From an uncultured Collinsella sp. (lineage in GTDB: Bacteria > Actinomycetota > Coriobacteriia > Coriobacteriales > Coriobacteriaceae), in contig CALAMG010000024.1 of NCBI GenBank assembly GCA_937925715.1, positions 7,568-71,567 of the forward strand: 64,000 nt of DNA. The letters are read 5' to 3'. The notes beneath the pieces are model-generated. The model was not told the DNA's origin, did not search any database, and saw only the letters and a program-made list of their open reading frames with translations. Positions within the stretch are counted from its first letter, which is position 1. The number at the start of each line of letters is the position of its first letter. Shown here piece by piece: positions 54,025 to 63,919 of this stretch. Made by a program: the position numbers and the translations under genes.

Positions 54025-54427
54025 CTGGACAAAAATGGCAAATATGAGTACTGCCACCAAATTAGTAGCAGCAAAATCTCGCCGGAATCGATCGTTTCGA
54101 TTAATTTCACGCCTTGCCAAGGCTCAAAATGCCGTGTTTGGTGGGTTAGATATATAGAATAATGTCGAATTGGTATTCTATTCTTGCCAAATGTTATGAG
54201 ACTACATTAACAGCAGTACTCACATTTGACGTTATTTGACCACGGGGTCATTCGAAAACCCCTCCCCACGCCGCCAACCCGCCCCATAGCCGTCAAAAAC
54301 CTTTAACAACAGCCGCCGCACGTTTTGGCACCGGCTGATTGCCACTCACGGATCGGTACCCCACTATTACCGAACCAAAATCGAAGTCGCGTATCTCATA
54401 AAGCTGAAATGACGTACCCTCATCCCA
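54025..54427. other. Left end of the inserted segment, no gene seen
   Basis: About 400 bp, AT-rich near 54040-54240 and GC-rich after. A short repeat of TTTGAC lies near 54224-54240. I see no integrase or other coding sequence. Confidence 0.5.
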
Positions 54428-57400
54428 ATGAACGCTGATAAGAATGGCTTTCAAATGAGCAACGGCACGCATCAATACGCCCTTTTCGGGAGCGCCCTAT
54501 TCAAATTCAATAAAACGGTCGTCCACGCTTCGGATCCGCGCAAGCAAATCGTTATCTGCAGCAGCGGTCCAGACATCCGTTATACAACGCTGGAAGAATG
54601 GGAGAAAGCTGGCGATTCTTTCGATAGACGGGCGCAGATCGAAGATATCGTCACCAGCGCAAGCCCAGCGCGCGACAAACTCGAGCTCTTCCGCAATCTC
54701 TTTACTGGTCGCAAAGATGTCTACGCTCATGGGTACCGCAGAAAAGACGGAGGAATTGGCTATACGCCCGCCTGCGCAAATGAGTGGAAGTCAGGCATTT
54801 GCCCCAAAGCAAGCCACCAGAGAGTCAAATGCACGGAATGCAGCAGCCGCGTCTTCCCCGAGTTGAGCGATGCCACGATCATCGCCCATTTCAGAGGCAA
54901 TGACGATAGGCTTCGAGACGTTATAGGCCAATATGTGCTCGATAAAGACAGTAACACGAAAGTCCTGGTCATCGATTTTGACGGAGCCGATTGGAAAGAA
55001 GCGACGAAAGCCATTCGACATGTCGCAAAAAGCCACGGAATCGATGTCGCAGTTGAGCGATCGAGATCGGGCGACGGCGCACATGTCTGGTTTTTCTTCC
55101 TAGAGCTCGTCAGCGCAAAGACCGCACGAGATTTTGGAAGCAGCCTTATCACCGAAGCGGCGATACTGAACAAGACAATCACCTTCAAAGCATTTGACCG
55201 AATGCTGCCCGCGCAGTCCACCATTCCTGAGGGCGGCTTTGGAAATCTCATAGCGCTGCCTTTTCAAGGAAAAGCGCAGCGAAAAGGGAACAGCGTATTT
55301 GTTGACGAGCAATTTGAGCCCTTTCCCGATCAATGGCTTTACCTTTCGCAAATCCAGTTAATCCCGCGCGTGACGGTGCAAAATCTGATCGAGAGCATCG
55401 AAAATAGGTCACATGGAATAGCAGCTGTTGCGGCGGCAAACACCGGTGTGCCACATTCCCAGAGACTGCGAAAGCGGCTTCCGCTCACACCGCGGGACTT
55501 CCCGTCATCGCTGTCCGTCACGCAGACCGATATGCTCTATATCCCCGAAAAATCTCTGAGTCCCGCAGCTCAAATGGAAGTCCGCAGGCTTGCAACATTT
55601 GCCAACCCAGAATTCTTCCGCGCACAATCTATGCATCAATCGGTATTCGGCAAACCGCGGTTCATAGACCTCAGCGAACTTAGAGATGGCTACGTCGCGA
55701 TTCCCAGAGGCTGCAAGGTTCAACTTGAGCGGCTGCTTCAAGAAGCCGGCGTTTCTGCCCACTATTCAGACAAACGCAAGTCGAGCCATCCAATTGCGAT
55801 GGCATTTAAAGGGACTCTTCGCCCTGAACAGCAAATTGTCGCTGAACAGATGCTCAGCTATGAAGACGGGATCATGTCCGCACCGACGGGGTTCGGCAAA
55901 ACCGTCATCGGAGCTTATCTTATTGCTGCCATTGGTCTTCCAACGCTCGTCATCGTTCCTAAAACTGCGCTCATTGCCCAATGGAAATCCCAACTCGAAC
56001 GATTTCTCGACATCACGGACAACAGAGAGCCCGTCCGAACCCCAAAGGGACGAATCAGCAAAAGACAGCCTCCGCTCATTGGGCAAATCGGAGGAGGCAA
56101 GACCGCCATAAGCCGTCTCATCGACATTGCTTCATTCCAGTCGCTATCCGGCAAGGATCCCCAAACCGGCGAGTCATTAGCCAAGGAGTTCGTTCGCGAT
56201 TACAGTCTCATCATCTGTGACGAATGCCACCATGCGGCCGCGCCACAGCTTGAGCTTGTCCTCAAGTCCGCTCCTGCCAAATATGTATATGGCCTTTCCG
56301 CAACGCCCGAGCGTTCGGACGGACTCACGCGGGCACTCTCGATGCTCTGCGGCCCGGTTCGCTATGTCGTCGATCCAAAAACGCAAGCAATCCAACAGGG
56401 GATTCAGCGCATTGTTAGACCGCGTTTCACCGGAATTCGATTACCCACCTACGGACCAGGAGCATCCTTTAACCAAATTCTCGATCTCCTGTGTGTACAC
56501 GCCGCGAGAAACGAAGCAATTATCGAGGACGCCCTCGAGGCCGCATCAAACGGCCGGCATCCGCTTGTGCTATCTAAAAGAAAAAAGCATGCCGAAGAGC
56601 TATGCAGGCTACTTCAAAGCCGTGGACACGAACCCATACTCTTAACCGGAGAAATCGACGCCAAAGAAAGAAAAGCAATACTGAAGAGTCTTCCCAGCTT
56701 TGAGCATGATCATCGAATCATCGTCGCAACTGAAAGTCTTCTGGGCGAGGGCTTCGACCTGTCTTACCTTGACACTTTGCTCATTGCCACTCCAATATCT
56801 TGGGACGGCAGCATAACGCAGCAGGCAGGTAGGCTACACAGAAGCCACGAGGGCAAACAGCGGGTTGAGATATTCGACTATGTTGACCTGTCGATACCCA
56901 TGTTCGCGCGCATGTACCAAAAGAGGCTCAAGACCTACGCCAAGCTGGGGTATGAAGTCTTTGCGGCAAACGACAACAGACAGGACGATCGAAACATCCT
57001 CGTTAGGTCGGCAAGAGCCGTGGAGGCTTTAGTGAATGACATCGAGAACGCATCGAAAAGCATTTTTATTGCCGCACCCTACGCGTCCGCCGCATGCCTT
57101 GAAAAGCTCGCCGCTGCACTCGCGGATGCCGCTACCCGTGGAATTGCCCTTGAGATTTCTATTGCTTCAACTCCACGCGATGACGTGAAAGCGATTTTTG
57201 CCGAGATGAACGTCAACTATCTCATCAAAGCCGAAGGACGCCTGTGCGCATCAGTGATTGACGAGGAAACTGTCTGGTACGGAGCTATTCCGTTGCTGGC
57301 TTTCCCAAAGAAAGAAGACTGCAGCATTCGTTTCAAAAGCAGCGAAGTCGCAGCCGAGCTTTTGAGCGAAATTCAGCGAAAAGTGGAACCGGAGGCCGCG

Positions 57401-57439
57401 GCGACGAACGGGGTACCCCCAGCAGTTGCGGTGAAATAG
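54428..57439 (+). CDS. TOTE-type primase-helicase protein
   Basis: The 1003-residue protein has three parts. Residues 85-305 match the TOTE conflict-system archaeo-eukaryotic primase domain: LFTGRKDVYA, Cys pairs at 116/125 and 135/138, VLVIDFDG (183-185) and RSRSGDGAHVW. Residues 460-830 are an SF2 helicase: APTGFGKT, DECHH (598-602), SATPERSD, QQAGRLHR. Residues 870-985 resemble a phospholipase D-like nuclease, but the expected HxK is replaced (RLCASVIDE). Such proteins are thought to act in defence. The ATG has no clear ribosome site; Met10 is an alternative. The last codons and TAG come from the repeat at 57424. Confidence 0.85.
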   Translation: MNADKNGFQMSNGTHQYALFGSALFKFNKTVVHASDPRKQIVICSSGPDIRYTTLEEWEKAGDSFDRRAQIEDIVTSASPARDKLELFRNLFTGRKDVYAHGYRRKDGGIGYTPACANEWKSGICPKASHQRVKCTECSSRVFPELSDATIIAHFRGNDDRLRDVIGQYVLDKDSNTKVLVIDFDGADWKEATKAIRHVAKSHGIDVAVERSRSGDGAHVWFFFLELVSAKTARDFGSSLITEAAILNKTITFKAFDRMLPAQSTIPEGGFGNLIALPFQGKAQRKGNSVFVDEQFEPFPDQWLYLSQIQLIPRVTVQNLIESIENRSHGIAAVAAANTGVPHSQRLRKRLPLTPRDFPSSLSVTQTDMLYIPEKSLSPAAQMEVRRLATFANPEFFRAQSMHQSVFGKPRFIDLSELRDGYVAIPRGCKVQLERLLQEAGVSAHYSDKRKSSHPIAMAFKGTLRPEQQIVAEQMLSYEDGIMSAPTGFGKTVIGAYLIAAIGLPTLVIVPKTALIAQWKSQLERFLDITDNREPVRTPKGRISKRQPPLIGQIGGGKTAISRLIDIASFQSLSGKDPQTGESLAKEFVRDYSLIICDECHHAAAPQLELVLKSAPAKYVYGLSATPERSDGLTRALSMLCGPVRYVVDPKTQAIQQGIQRIVRPRFTGIRLPTYGPGASFNQILDLLCVHAARNEAIIEDALEAASNGRHPLVLSKRKKHAEELCRLLQSRGHEPILLTGEIDAKERKAILKSLPSFEHDHRIIVATESLLGEGFDLSYLDTLLIATPISWDGSITQQAGRLHRSHEGKQRVEIFDYVDLSIPMFARMYQKRLKTYAKLGYEVFAANDNRQDDRNILVRSARAVEALVNDIENASKSIFIAAPYASAACLEKLAAALADAATRGIALEISIASTPRDDVKAIFAEMNVNYLIKAEGRLCASVIDEETVWYGAIPLLAFPKKEDCSIRFKSSEVAAELLSEIQRKVEPEAAATNGVPPAVAVK

Positions 57440-57490
57440 GGACTGTTTTTGACTTATTAGCCGTCAACCAATCCCTATTCCACCGCAACT
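57424..57490. repeat. Dispersed inverted repeat family 2, copy D
   Basis: Arms AGTTGCGGTGAAATAGGGAC and near-complement. The left arm supplies the end (VAVK) and the stop codon of the TOTE-type gene. Confidence 0.9.
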
Positions 57491-57503
57491 TAGAAATCGG
57501 CAA

Positions 57504-57812
57504 TCAGCCCTGCGGGCCCTGGAACAGCTCCTCATGCGAGCCCATTCTGACCAGCCGGATCACAGGATTAGTCTTATGCGGTAAGTAGAGAACGACCACG
57601 TCGACCAAGCCATCGGATAGGTGGAAATCGATGTGGCCGTTGTAGTTTCCGCCCGGGTTTGAAAGCTCATGGGCGCCATATTCCGCGGGAAGCGAGCCGT
57701 GAGCTGCAAGCTCTGCGACTGCCGCCTTAAACTCACTCTTTAGCTGCGGATGCATGCGCATCGTTCGTTTGTAGTCCGCCCTAAATTGAGCCTCGACTTT
57801 AATCTCGAACAT
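57504..57812 (-). CDS. YafQ family RNase toxin
   Basis: A 102-residue RelE/YafQ-type toxin: FRADYKRTMR, a central DFHLSDGLVDVVVLYLP and the C-terminal IRLVRMGSHEELF with the catalytic His region. YafQ cleaves mRNA on the ribosome. It starts 2 bp after its antitoxin gene. Confidence 0.9.
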   Translation of the reverse strand: MFEIKVEAQFRADYKRTMRMHPQLKSEFKAAVAELAAHGSLPAEYGAHELSNPGGNYNGHIDFHLSDGLVDVVVLYLPHKTNPVIRLVRMGSHEELFQGPQG

Positions 57813-57814
57813 CG

Positions 57815-58114
57815 CTATTCCTCATCGAGGAATGACATAAGCTCATCAGCGTTGTTGAATGACGGGCTATCGTCCGGCAAAATCCCCAACTCATGAGCCT
57901 CGGCGATCACCATGGCACGCCTCGTCGCCTCGTTGGGCACCTCCGCCCTTCCTACAATCTCAAAAGGAATCTTTCGCTGATTTACAAGCTGCCGAACGGC
58001 AAGATTGAGATAGGAATTGAGGGTGAGGCCGACCGAATCCAAGAACTCAGTCGCCTGTTCCTTGAGCCCCTCTTCGATGCGAACCGTCGTAGGCTTAACC
58101 GTTGCAGTAGACAT
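57815..58114 (-). CDS. RelB/DinJ family antitoxin
   Basis: The 99-residue protein has an N-terminal ribbon-helix-helix (TTVRIEEGLKEQATEFLDSVGLTLNSYLNLAVRQLV) that binds DNA as a dimer, and an acidic tail (NNADELMSFLDEE) that would wrap the toxin. GAGGAGG precedes the ATG. A perfect palindrome 49 bp upstream is the likely autoregulatory site. Confidence 0.92.
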   Translation of the reverse strand: MSTATVKPTTVRIEEGLKEQATEFLDSVGLTLNSYLNLAVRQLVNQRKIPFEIVGRAEVPNEATRRAMVIAEAHELGILPDDSPSFNNADELMSFLDEE

Positions 58115-58140
58115 ACGCGACCTCCTCGCCTCGTCTTTTG

Positions 58141-58194
58141 CATCAGTATACCCCGTTTTGATGGCATACTGATGTTAAATAGCATCAGTATGCC
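58141..58194. promoter_or_regulatory. Operator of the DinJ-YafQ pair
   Basis: GGCATACTGATG (58163-58174) and CATCAGTATGCC (58183-58194) are perfect mirror images 8 bp apart; a third CATCAGTATACC lies at 58141-58152. This suits cooperative binding of a ribbon-helix-helix antitoxin. Confidence 0.8.
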
Positions 58195-58226
58195 GTTCAC
58201 ATTACTATAACAACAGTCACAGTGCC

Positions 58227-58985
58227 CTACATCAGCCCGCTCAGGGCGATGTCGACGGCTTCGTTGAGGTCGTCGGTGATATGCACGAGCTCGGGATCGA
58301 GCGGGCTGATCATACCGGCGTCCATCACCGGGCCGTTGAGCCAGTCGAACAGGCCCTGCCAGTACTCGGTTCCCACCAAAACGAGCGGCATGCGCTTGAC
58401 CTTGTGTGTCTGCACCAGCGTGAGCACCTCAAACATTTCGTCGAGCGTACCAAAACCTCCGGGAAACACGATGGCACCCGAGCTGTATTTGACGAACATG
58501 GTCTTGCGCACAAAGAAGTAACGGAAGTCCATGCCGAGGTTCACGTATTTATTGAGCCCCTGCTCGTGCGGCAATTCAATGCCCAGGCCAACTGACTTGC
58601 CGTTGACACTCGCCGCTCCCCTGTTGGCCGCCTCCATGATGCCGGGACCGCCGCCGGTGATAACCGCCACGCCGCGCTGGGCGATTTTGCGCCCGACGGT
58701 GCGCGCCGCCTTGTAAAGCGGATCGGTCTTGGGCGTGCGGGCGCTACCGAAGATGGTCACCGCAGGACCAAGCTCGGCAAGCGCGCCGAAGCCATCGACA
58801 AACTCGGCCTGAATGCGCAGCACGCGCCACGGATCGGCATGCAACCAGTCGGTCGACTCCTCGGGCGCCAGCAGGTTGGCGTAGGTGTTGTCCTTAGGAA
58901 TCATGGGACCGCGCATGACCACGGGACCGCGTCGGTACGTCTCGTCGTAGGCCGGCTCGCCCTCGACGTTCTCATTCTTAATCAT
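58227..58985 (-). CDS. LOG family protein (TIGR00730-like)
   Basis: The 252-residue protein has the Rossmann-type TIFGSAR, GGGPGIMEAANRG and PGGFGTLDEMFE motifs of the LOG family; members with these motifs release free bases from nucleoside monophosphates. The start at 58985 has AGGAG. Its last 41 codons are repeated at 53881-54024, so the end of this gene was probably brought in by the inserted element. Confidence 0.9.
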   Translation of the reverse strand: MIKNENVEGEPAYDETYRRGPVVMRGPMIPKDNTYANLLAPEESTDWLHADPWRVLRIQAEFVDGFGALAELGPAVTIFGSARTPKTDPLYKAARTVGRKIAQRGVAVITGGGPGIMEAANRGAASVNGKSVGLGIELPHEQGLNKYVNLGMDFRYFFVRKTMFVKYSSGAIVFPGGFGTLDEMFEVLTLVQTHKVKRMPLVLVGTEYWQGLFDWLNGPVMDAGMISPLDPELVHITDDLNEAVDIALSGLM

Positions 58986-59011
58986 GGGTACTCCTATCGA
59001 GAAAAAGAAAA

Positions 59012-59049
59012 GCGGGCGGGGTCGACGCCATGCGCCAAACACCCGCCCG
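59012..59049 (-). terminator. Terminator after tgt
   Basis: An 8-bp GC stem (59013-59020 with 59042-59049) is followed on the minus strand by CTTTTCTTTTT. It lies between tgt and the LOG gene. Confidence 0.7.
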
Positions 59050-59198
59050 AACATCAACTATTCGGTATGGTACCCACGTTGCATCAAGCGCTTGCAAGGC
59101 ATCGGTCAGCGGTCGCGCAGCCGGCGTCAGCGAATGTGACGAGCAGCTGCCGCTCAACCTTTGCCGTTGCCCACGCTCTGCAAGCGTGCCTGTCGCCC

Positions 59199-60338
<1,140 letters not shown>

Positions 60339-60434
60339 AAACTGGAACTCCTTGGTTGCGGTTCATACGCAGACCATTATACGGGCAACCAGCAAACCGC
60401 ACCGACTCGACAGAAACTGATGCAAAGAGGTCAT

Positions 60435-60593
60435 AGTCATTGGGGGACGTTCTTAAACGACTAGTCGTCGGAAACAGTTTTCAGCGCCATCTTGCAAAGG
60501 AGCGTCCCAATCTGCCGGCACTTAGGGACTGTCCCCAAGTGCCGGCAAGAGCGTCCCTTTCGACTAGTCATTTAAGAACGTCCCCAACGACTA
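60435..60593. repeat. Dispersed element family 3, copy 2
   Basis: Contains GGGACGTTCTTAAACGACTAGTC at the left and its mirror GACTAGTCATTTAAGAACGTCCCC at the right, with CCGGCACTTAGGGAC units between. It occupies the 60339-60790 gap together with the next element. Confidence 0.85.
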
Positions 60594-60614
60594 CACAACA
60601 GCCAAGGTAACGCC

Positions 60615-60745
60615 GATGCTCTGGCAACGTCAGCGAGCGGTCACCAGGGCGAACAAATTGGCATGAAAAGAGGGCGGCATAGACCTTCTGGTCATGCCGC
60701 CCTCTTTGAATGACAAGTTGTCGCCCTGGTGACCGCGCAGCGTCG
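60615..60745. repeat. Composite inverted repeat (family 7), complete copy
   Basis: Outer arms GCGGTCACCAGGGCGA (60637-60652) and complement (60721-60736) enclose an inner hairpin AAAGAGGGCGGCAT/ATGCCGCCCTCTTT. The leading part (GGCAACG-CAGCGAGCGG) recurs at 63941-63960, also right after a family 3 element, so the two travel together. Confidence 0.8.
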
Positions 60746-60790
60746 ACTGGTCCGCCGTTCGTTAGAACGGCGGAACCTGAGACGTAACCC

Positions 60791-61591
60791 CTAAGGCCGC
60801 TGGCCCATGCCACCCTCGAGGGTGACAGTCTCGCCGTTCATGTACTTAAAGTCGGGGCCGCAGAGCTGAACGACCACGCGGCCGATTTCCTTCTCGACAT
60901 CGCCGTAATGGCCCGCCGGCGGCATGTGGACGTTGGCCTTGAACGCCTCGGGATAGGCATCCTGGAAGTTCTCGAGCGCGGCGGTCCAAGCAAGCGGGCA
61001 CACGATGTTGACGTTGATGCCGTCCTTGCCCCACTCGTTGGCGGCGACGCGGGTCAGGCCGCGGATGCCCTCCTTGGCGGCGGCATAGCTGCACTGGCCA
61101 TAGTTGCCAAACAGGCCGGCGCCCGAAGCAAAGTTGACCACGGAGCCCTTGGTCTCCTTCAGGTGCGGATAGGCCTTCTGCATGTACAGGTAGGTGGCAT
61201 ACAGGCCAGAGTAAATGGCCAGGTTAAACTGGTCCATGGTGTGGTCGGCAATGGTCACGCCCGAGGCGCTGGCCTGAGCGTTGTTGACGACGGCGTCGAT
61301 GCGACCGAACTCCTCAATCGCCTTGTCGATAACGTTCTGCACGACGGCCTCGTTGTCCTGGCCGGCGGAGACATCGGCCTGAACAGGCAGAACCTTGACG
61401 CCGTACTCAGCCTCGAGAGACTCCTTGGCGGCCTCAAGCTTGGCGACGTTGCGGCCAGTGATGACGAGGTTCGCGCCCTCCTTGGCAAAAGCGATATCGA
61501 TGCCGTAGCCGATGGAGCCAGCGGAGCCATCCTTGAGCGTGGCCTTGCCGCCGCCGGTAACGATTACGGTCTTACCAGTGAAAAGTCCCAT
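60791..61591 (-). CDS. Short-chain dehydrogenase/reductase
   Basis: The 266-residue enzyme has VNNAQAS, NFASGAG (catalytic Ser) and YAAAK (catalytic Tyr and Lys). The nucleotide-binding loop is unusual: TGGG and SIGYG are separated by about ten residues (KATLKDGSAG) where most SDRs have two or three. The substrate is unknown; hydroxysteroid activity occurs in related gut bacteria but nothing here proves it. GAAAGGA precedes the ATG at 61591. Confidence 0.88.
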   Translation of the reverse strand: MGLFTGKTVIVTGGGKATLKDGSAGSIGYGIDIAFAKEGANLVITGRNVAKLEAAKESLEAEYGVKVLPVQADVSAGQDNEAVVQNVIDKAIEEFGRIDAVVNNAQASASGVTIADHTMDQFNLAIYSGLYATYLYMQKAYPHLKETKGSVVNFASGAGLFGNYGQCSYAAAKEGIRGLTRVAANEWGKDGINVNIVCPLAWTAALENFQDAYPEAFKANVHMPPAGHYGDVEKEIGRVVVQLCGPDFKYMNGETVTLEGGMGQRP

Positions 61592-61886
61592 ACGAAGTCC
61601 TTTCAAATCGCGACGGGTCCGCCCGTCGACTGCGCGCATCCAACTTCACGCGTCAAAAGCTGAAATGCAACTTTAGCGGGTTCAAGTGAAAAATAAAGCC
61701 CATGGCAGGCGAACGGCGCAACGTCTTTCGGCGAAGGGAATGTCAAGCGCAAACTGAATATAGAAGCCGAATTTTTTGTCACCCAAACGAGTCATCGAAC
61801 ACGTTTTGAAACTTTGCTGCGGGGCGCGGGATGTCGGCGCGAGACTTTATCATAGGGTGACGAACAACGATGAGGAGCACATGCCT

Positions 61887-63650
61887 ATGACAGACGAGCT
61901 GGACCCCCAGACTCAACAGCATATTGACGATTCAGCAGACGTCGCCGCAGATACTGACGCTGCGGCCTGCAATGACACCGACGCCGACGACACCACTCCG
62001 GATAACGACGCTGCGACGGAGATCCATGCGGCCGAAGATCCCGACAAGCAAAACGACGATTCGGCCGCTCAGGACGACGCCCCCGAAAAGGACGCCGCCC
62101 CGCAAGCAGCAGGCCCCATCGAGGTATCTTCGGAAGAAGAGCTCGATGCCGTCATGGATTCCATGATGGATGCCGTCAAAGCGATGAAGGACGCTGTCGC
62201 CGATGCCAACGTTGACGCCGAGGAAGAAGAGGCCGCCGAGGCCGCCTCGACCTTTGTGCCCGGCGAGACCCCCGTTGCCGATCAGGGCAGCACCATGCCC
62301 TCATTCCTGCAACTCGAGCACCCCACGATTGGCGCGGACGCCGTCGACCCGCATGCGGCGGGCTTTTCTGTGATCGAAGGCGGCACCGGCAATATCGCCG
62401 CGCCGCAAACGACCGATGTGGACGCTGCCGACACCGGTCGCCCGATTGCCCCGCACGCCCCCGCCGCGAGCCGCGACCTGGGAACTGCCGTCTCGAACAC
62501 TGCGAACGCCGTGGGTGCCTTTATCGCGCAGGGAGCCTCGGCCATGCGCGAGATGAACGCCGCGAAAAAGGCACTCGCCGATGCCCGCGACCACCTGGCG
62601 GAGTTGGAGCAGCGCATTTCCGATCAGGCCGAGGAGCTCGAGACGCGGCAGGATATCGCGGGGCGGTACGACCAGATTGTCGCCGACCAGCGCCAGGCAA
62701 TCGCCACGGCACAAAAGACCGCAGCGGCCGCCGAGATTGACCGCGACGCCCATGCCGCCAAAGTGACTGAGCTCAAGGGCCAGCTCGAGCAAATGAAGGC
62801 AGAAGATGATGCAGCCGAGCGTCGCCTGAAGGCTGCACTCGATGCCGTCGAGGCTCGCGAGGCGAGTTCGCGCGAAACCGGCAACCGCCTGGTTCGTCGA
62901 CTCGAAGATTCCAAGCGCATTCGCGACAAGGTGAAGGCCGAGCGCGACGCAGGTGTCGCCGCCGCGAAGCAAGCTGCCGACGCAACACGCGCACAGCTCG
63001 AAACGTTGCGACGCGAGTATGCCGAGCTGCAGCGCAATCCTTCGGCGAACCCCGCCAATTACACCGTGCGCACCAGCGAGCTCTCGATGCAGATCTCAGA
63101 TGCCGCCGATGCTCTGCGCAAGGCCGAGGAAGACATTCCACGCGTGACCGCCGACCTTGAGCATTCGCTCGCCGCCGCCGAGCAGGCCGTCGAGCAGGCA
63201 CAGGCCCCCATCGCCGATGCCAAGCGCGCACACCAGGCCGTGACGACCGAGGCGGATGCCGCACGCGACGAACTTCAGACGGCCAAGACCGCCGCTGCGA
63301 CGCGTCAGCGCGAACTGCGCGAAAAGATTGCCGCGCAGGACAAGGCACGTCGCGAGCAGGAGCAGGCCATCGCCAACGCCCAGGCGGACGCCGCACATGC
63401 GCAGTCGATTATCGAACAGGCGACCGAGGTGCACGACCATCCCGAGATCACCGAGTCGCTCGCCGGATCCTTAGCGCGCGATAAGGCCGAACACGCCGAA
63501 ACCGAGCGCGAAGTCGCCCAACTTGAGGCTACCGAGGACGACGTACGAGAGCGCACCCGCGACTCACGCATCAAATTCACCGGCGCCATCGTCTGCATCA
63601 TCGCCGCAATCCTGGTGATTATCGCAATCTGGCTGTTCGCGAGCAAGTAA
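61887..63650 (+). CDS. Large coiled-coil protein with C-terminal membrane anchor
   Basis: The 587-residue protein has an acidic Asp/Ala-rich first 130 residues, a low-complexity stretch to about 215, and a coiled coil of about 330 residues rich in Ala, Glu, Arg and Gln (LADARDHLAELEQRISDQAEEL and onward). A final hydrophobic helix (GAIVCIIAAILVIIAIWLF) would anchor it in the membrane with the coil in the cytoplasm. No enzyme motif is seen. GAGGAG lies 9 nt before the ATG at 61887 and 3 nt before another at 61881. Function unknown; an envelope or cell-shape scaffold is a guess. Confidence 0.75.
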   Translation: MTDELDPQTQQHIDDSADVAADTDAAACNDTDADDTTPDNDAATEIHAAEDPDKQNDDSAAQDDAPEKDAAPQAAGPIEVSSEEELDAVMDSMMDAVKAMKDAVADANVDAEEEEAAEAASTFVPGETPVADQGSTMPSFLQLEHPTIGADAVDPHAAGFSVIEGGTGNIAAPQTTDVDAADTGRPIAPHAPAASRDLGTAVSNTANAVGAFIAQGASAMREMNAAKKALADARDHLAELEQRISDQAEELETRQDIAGRYDQIVADQRQAIATAQKTAAAAEIDRDAHAAKVTELKGQLEQMKAEDDAAERRLKAALDAVEAREASSRETGNRLVRRLEDSKRIRDKVKAERDAGVAAAKQAADATRAQLETLRREYAELQRNPSANPANYTVRTSELSMQISDAADALRKAEEDIPRVTADLEHSLAAAEQAVEQAQAPIADAKRAHQAVTTEADAARDELQTAKTAAATRQRELREKIAAQDKARREQEQAIANAQADAAHAQSIIEQATEVHDHPEITESLAGSLARDKAEHAETEREVAQLEATEDDVRERTRDSRIKFTGAIVCIIAAILVIIAIWLFASK

Positions 63651-63676
63651 ACCAGCTTCCAAAAACGCCCCAACGC

Positions 63677-63743
63677 AGTTGCGGTGAGATAGTTCCTATT
63701 TAGCCTTCAAAAAGGCAAATTCAAGAACTATCTCACCGCAACT
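63677..63743. repeat. Dispersed inverted repeat family 2, copy E
   Basis: Arms AGTTGCGGTGAGATAGTTC and complement, 27 bp after the coiled-coil gene. AGTTCCT subtype, as at 50451-50519. Confidence 0.9.
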
Positions 63744-63795
63744 TATTTAGATTGGCACAAGGCAATCTACCCCTCTTGCACCAATCTCTTGACAT

Positions 63796-63899
63796 AAGGA
63801 GTGTCCCCAGGTGCCGGCACAAAAGGGACGTCCCCAAGTTTCAAGTGCCGTAAGAGTGTCCCCTTTGACTAGTCATTTAAGAACGTCCCCAATGACTAC
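63796..63899. repeat. Dispersed element family 3, copy 3
   Basis: AAGGAGTGTCCCCAGGTGCCGGCAC through GACTAGTCATTTAAGAACGTCCCC, closely matching the right half of copy 2. Confidence 0.8.
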
Positions 63900-63919
63900 C
63901 CAATGACTACAGCGGCGAC

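Noticed and set aside
54293..54475. 60-codon minus-strand open frame overlapping the TOTE gene start
   Set aside because: No ribosome site, and it overlaps the conserved reading frame of the larger gene.
60791..61591. Identification of the SDR as a 7-alpha or 7-beta hydroxysteroid dehydrogenase
   Set aside because: The nucleotide-binding loop and overall sequence do not resemble the Collinsella 7-beta enzyme as I recall it; no substrate can be assigned.
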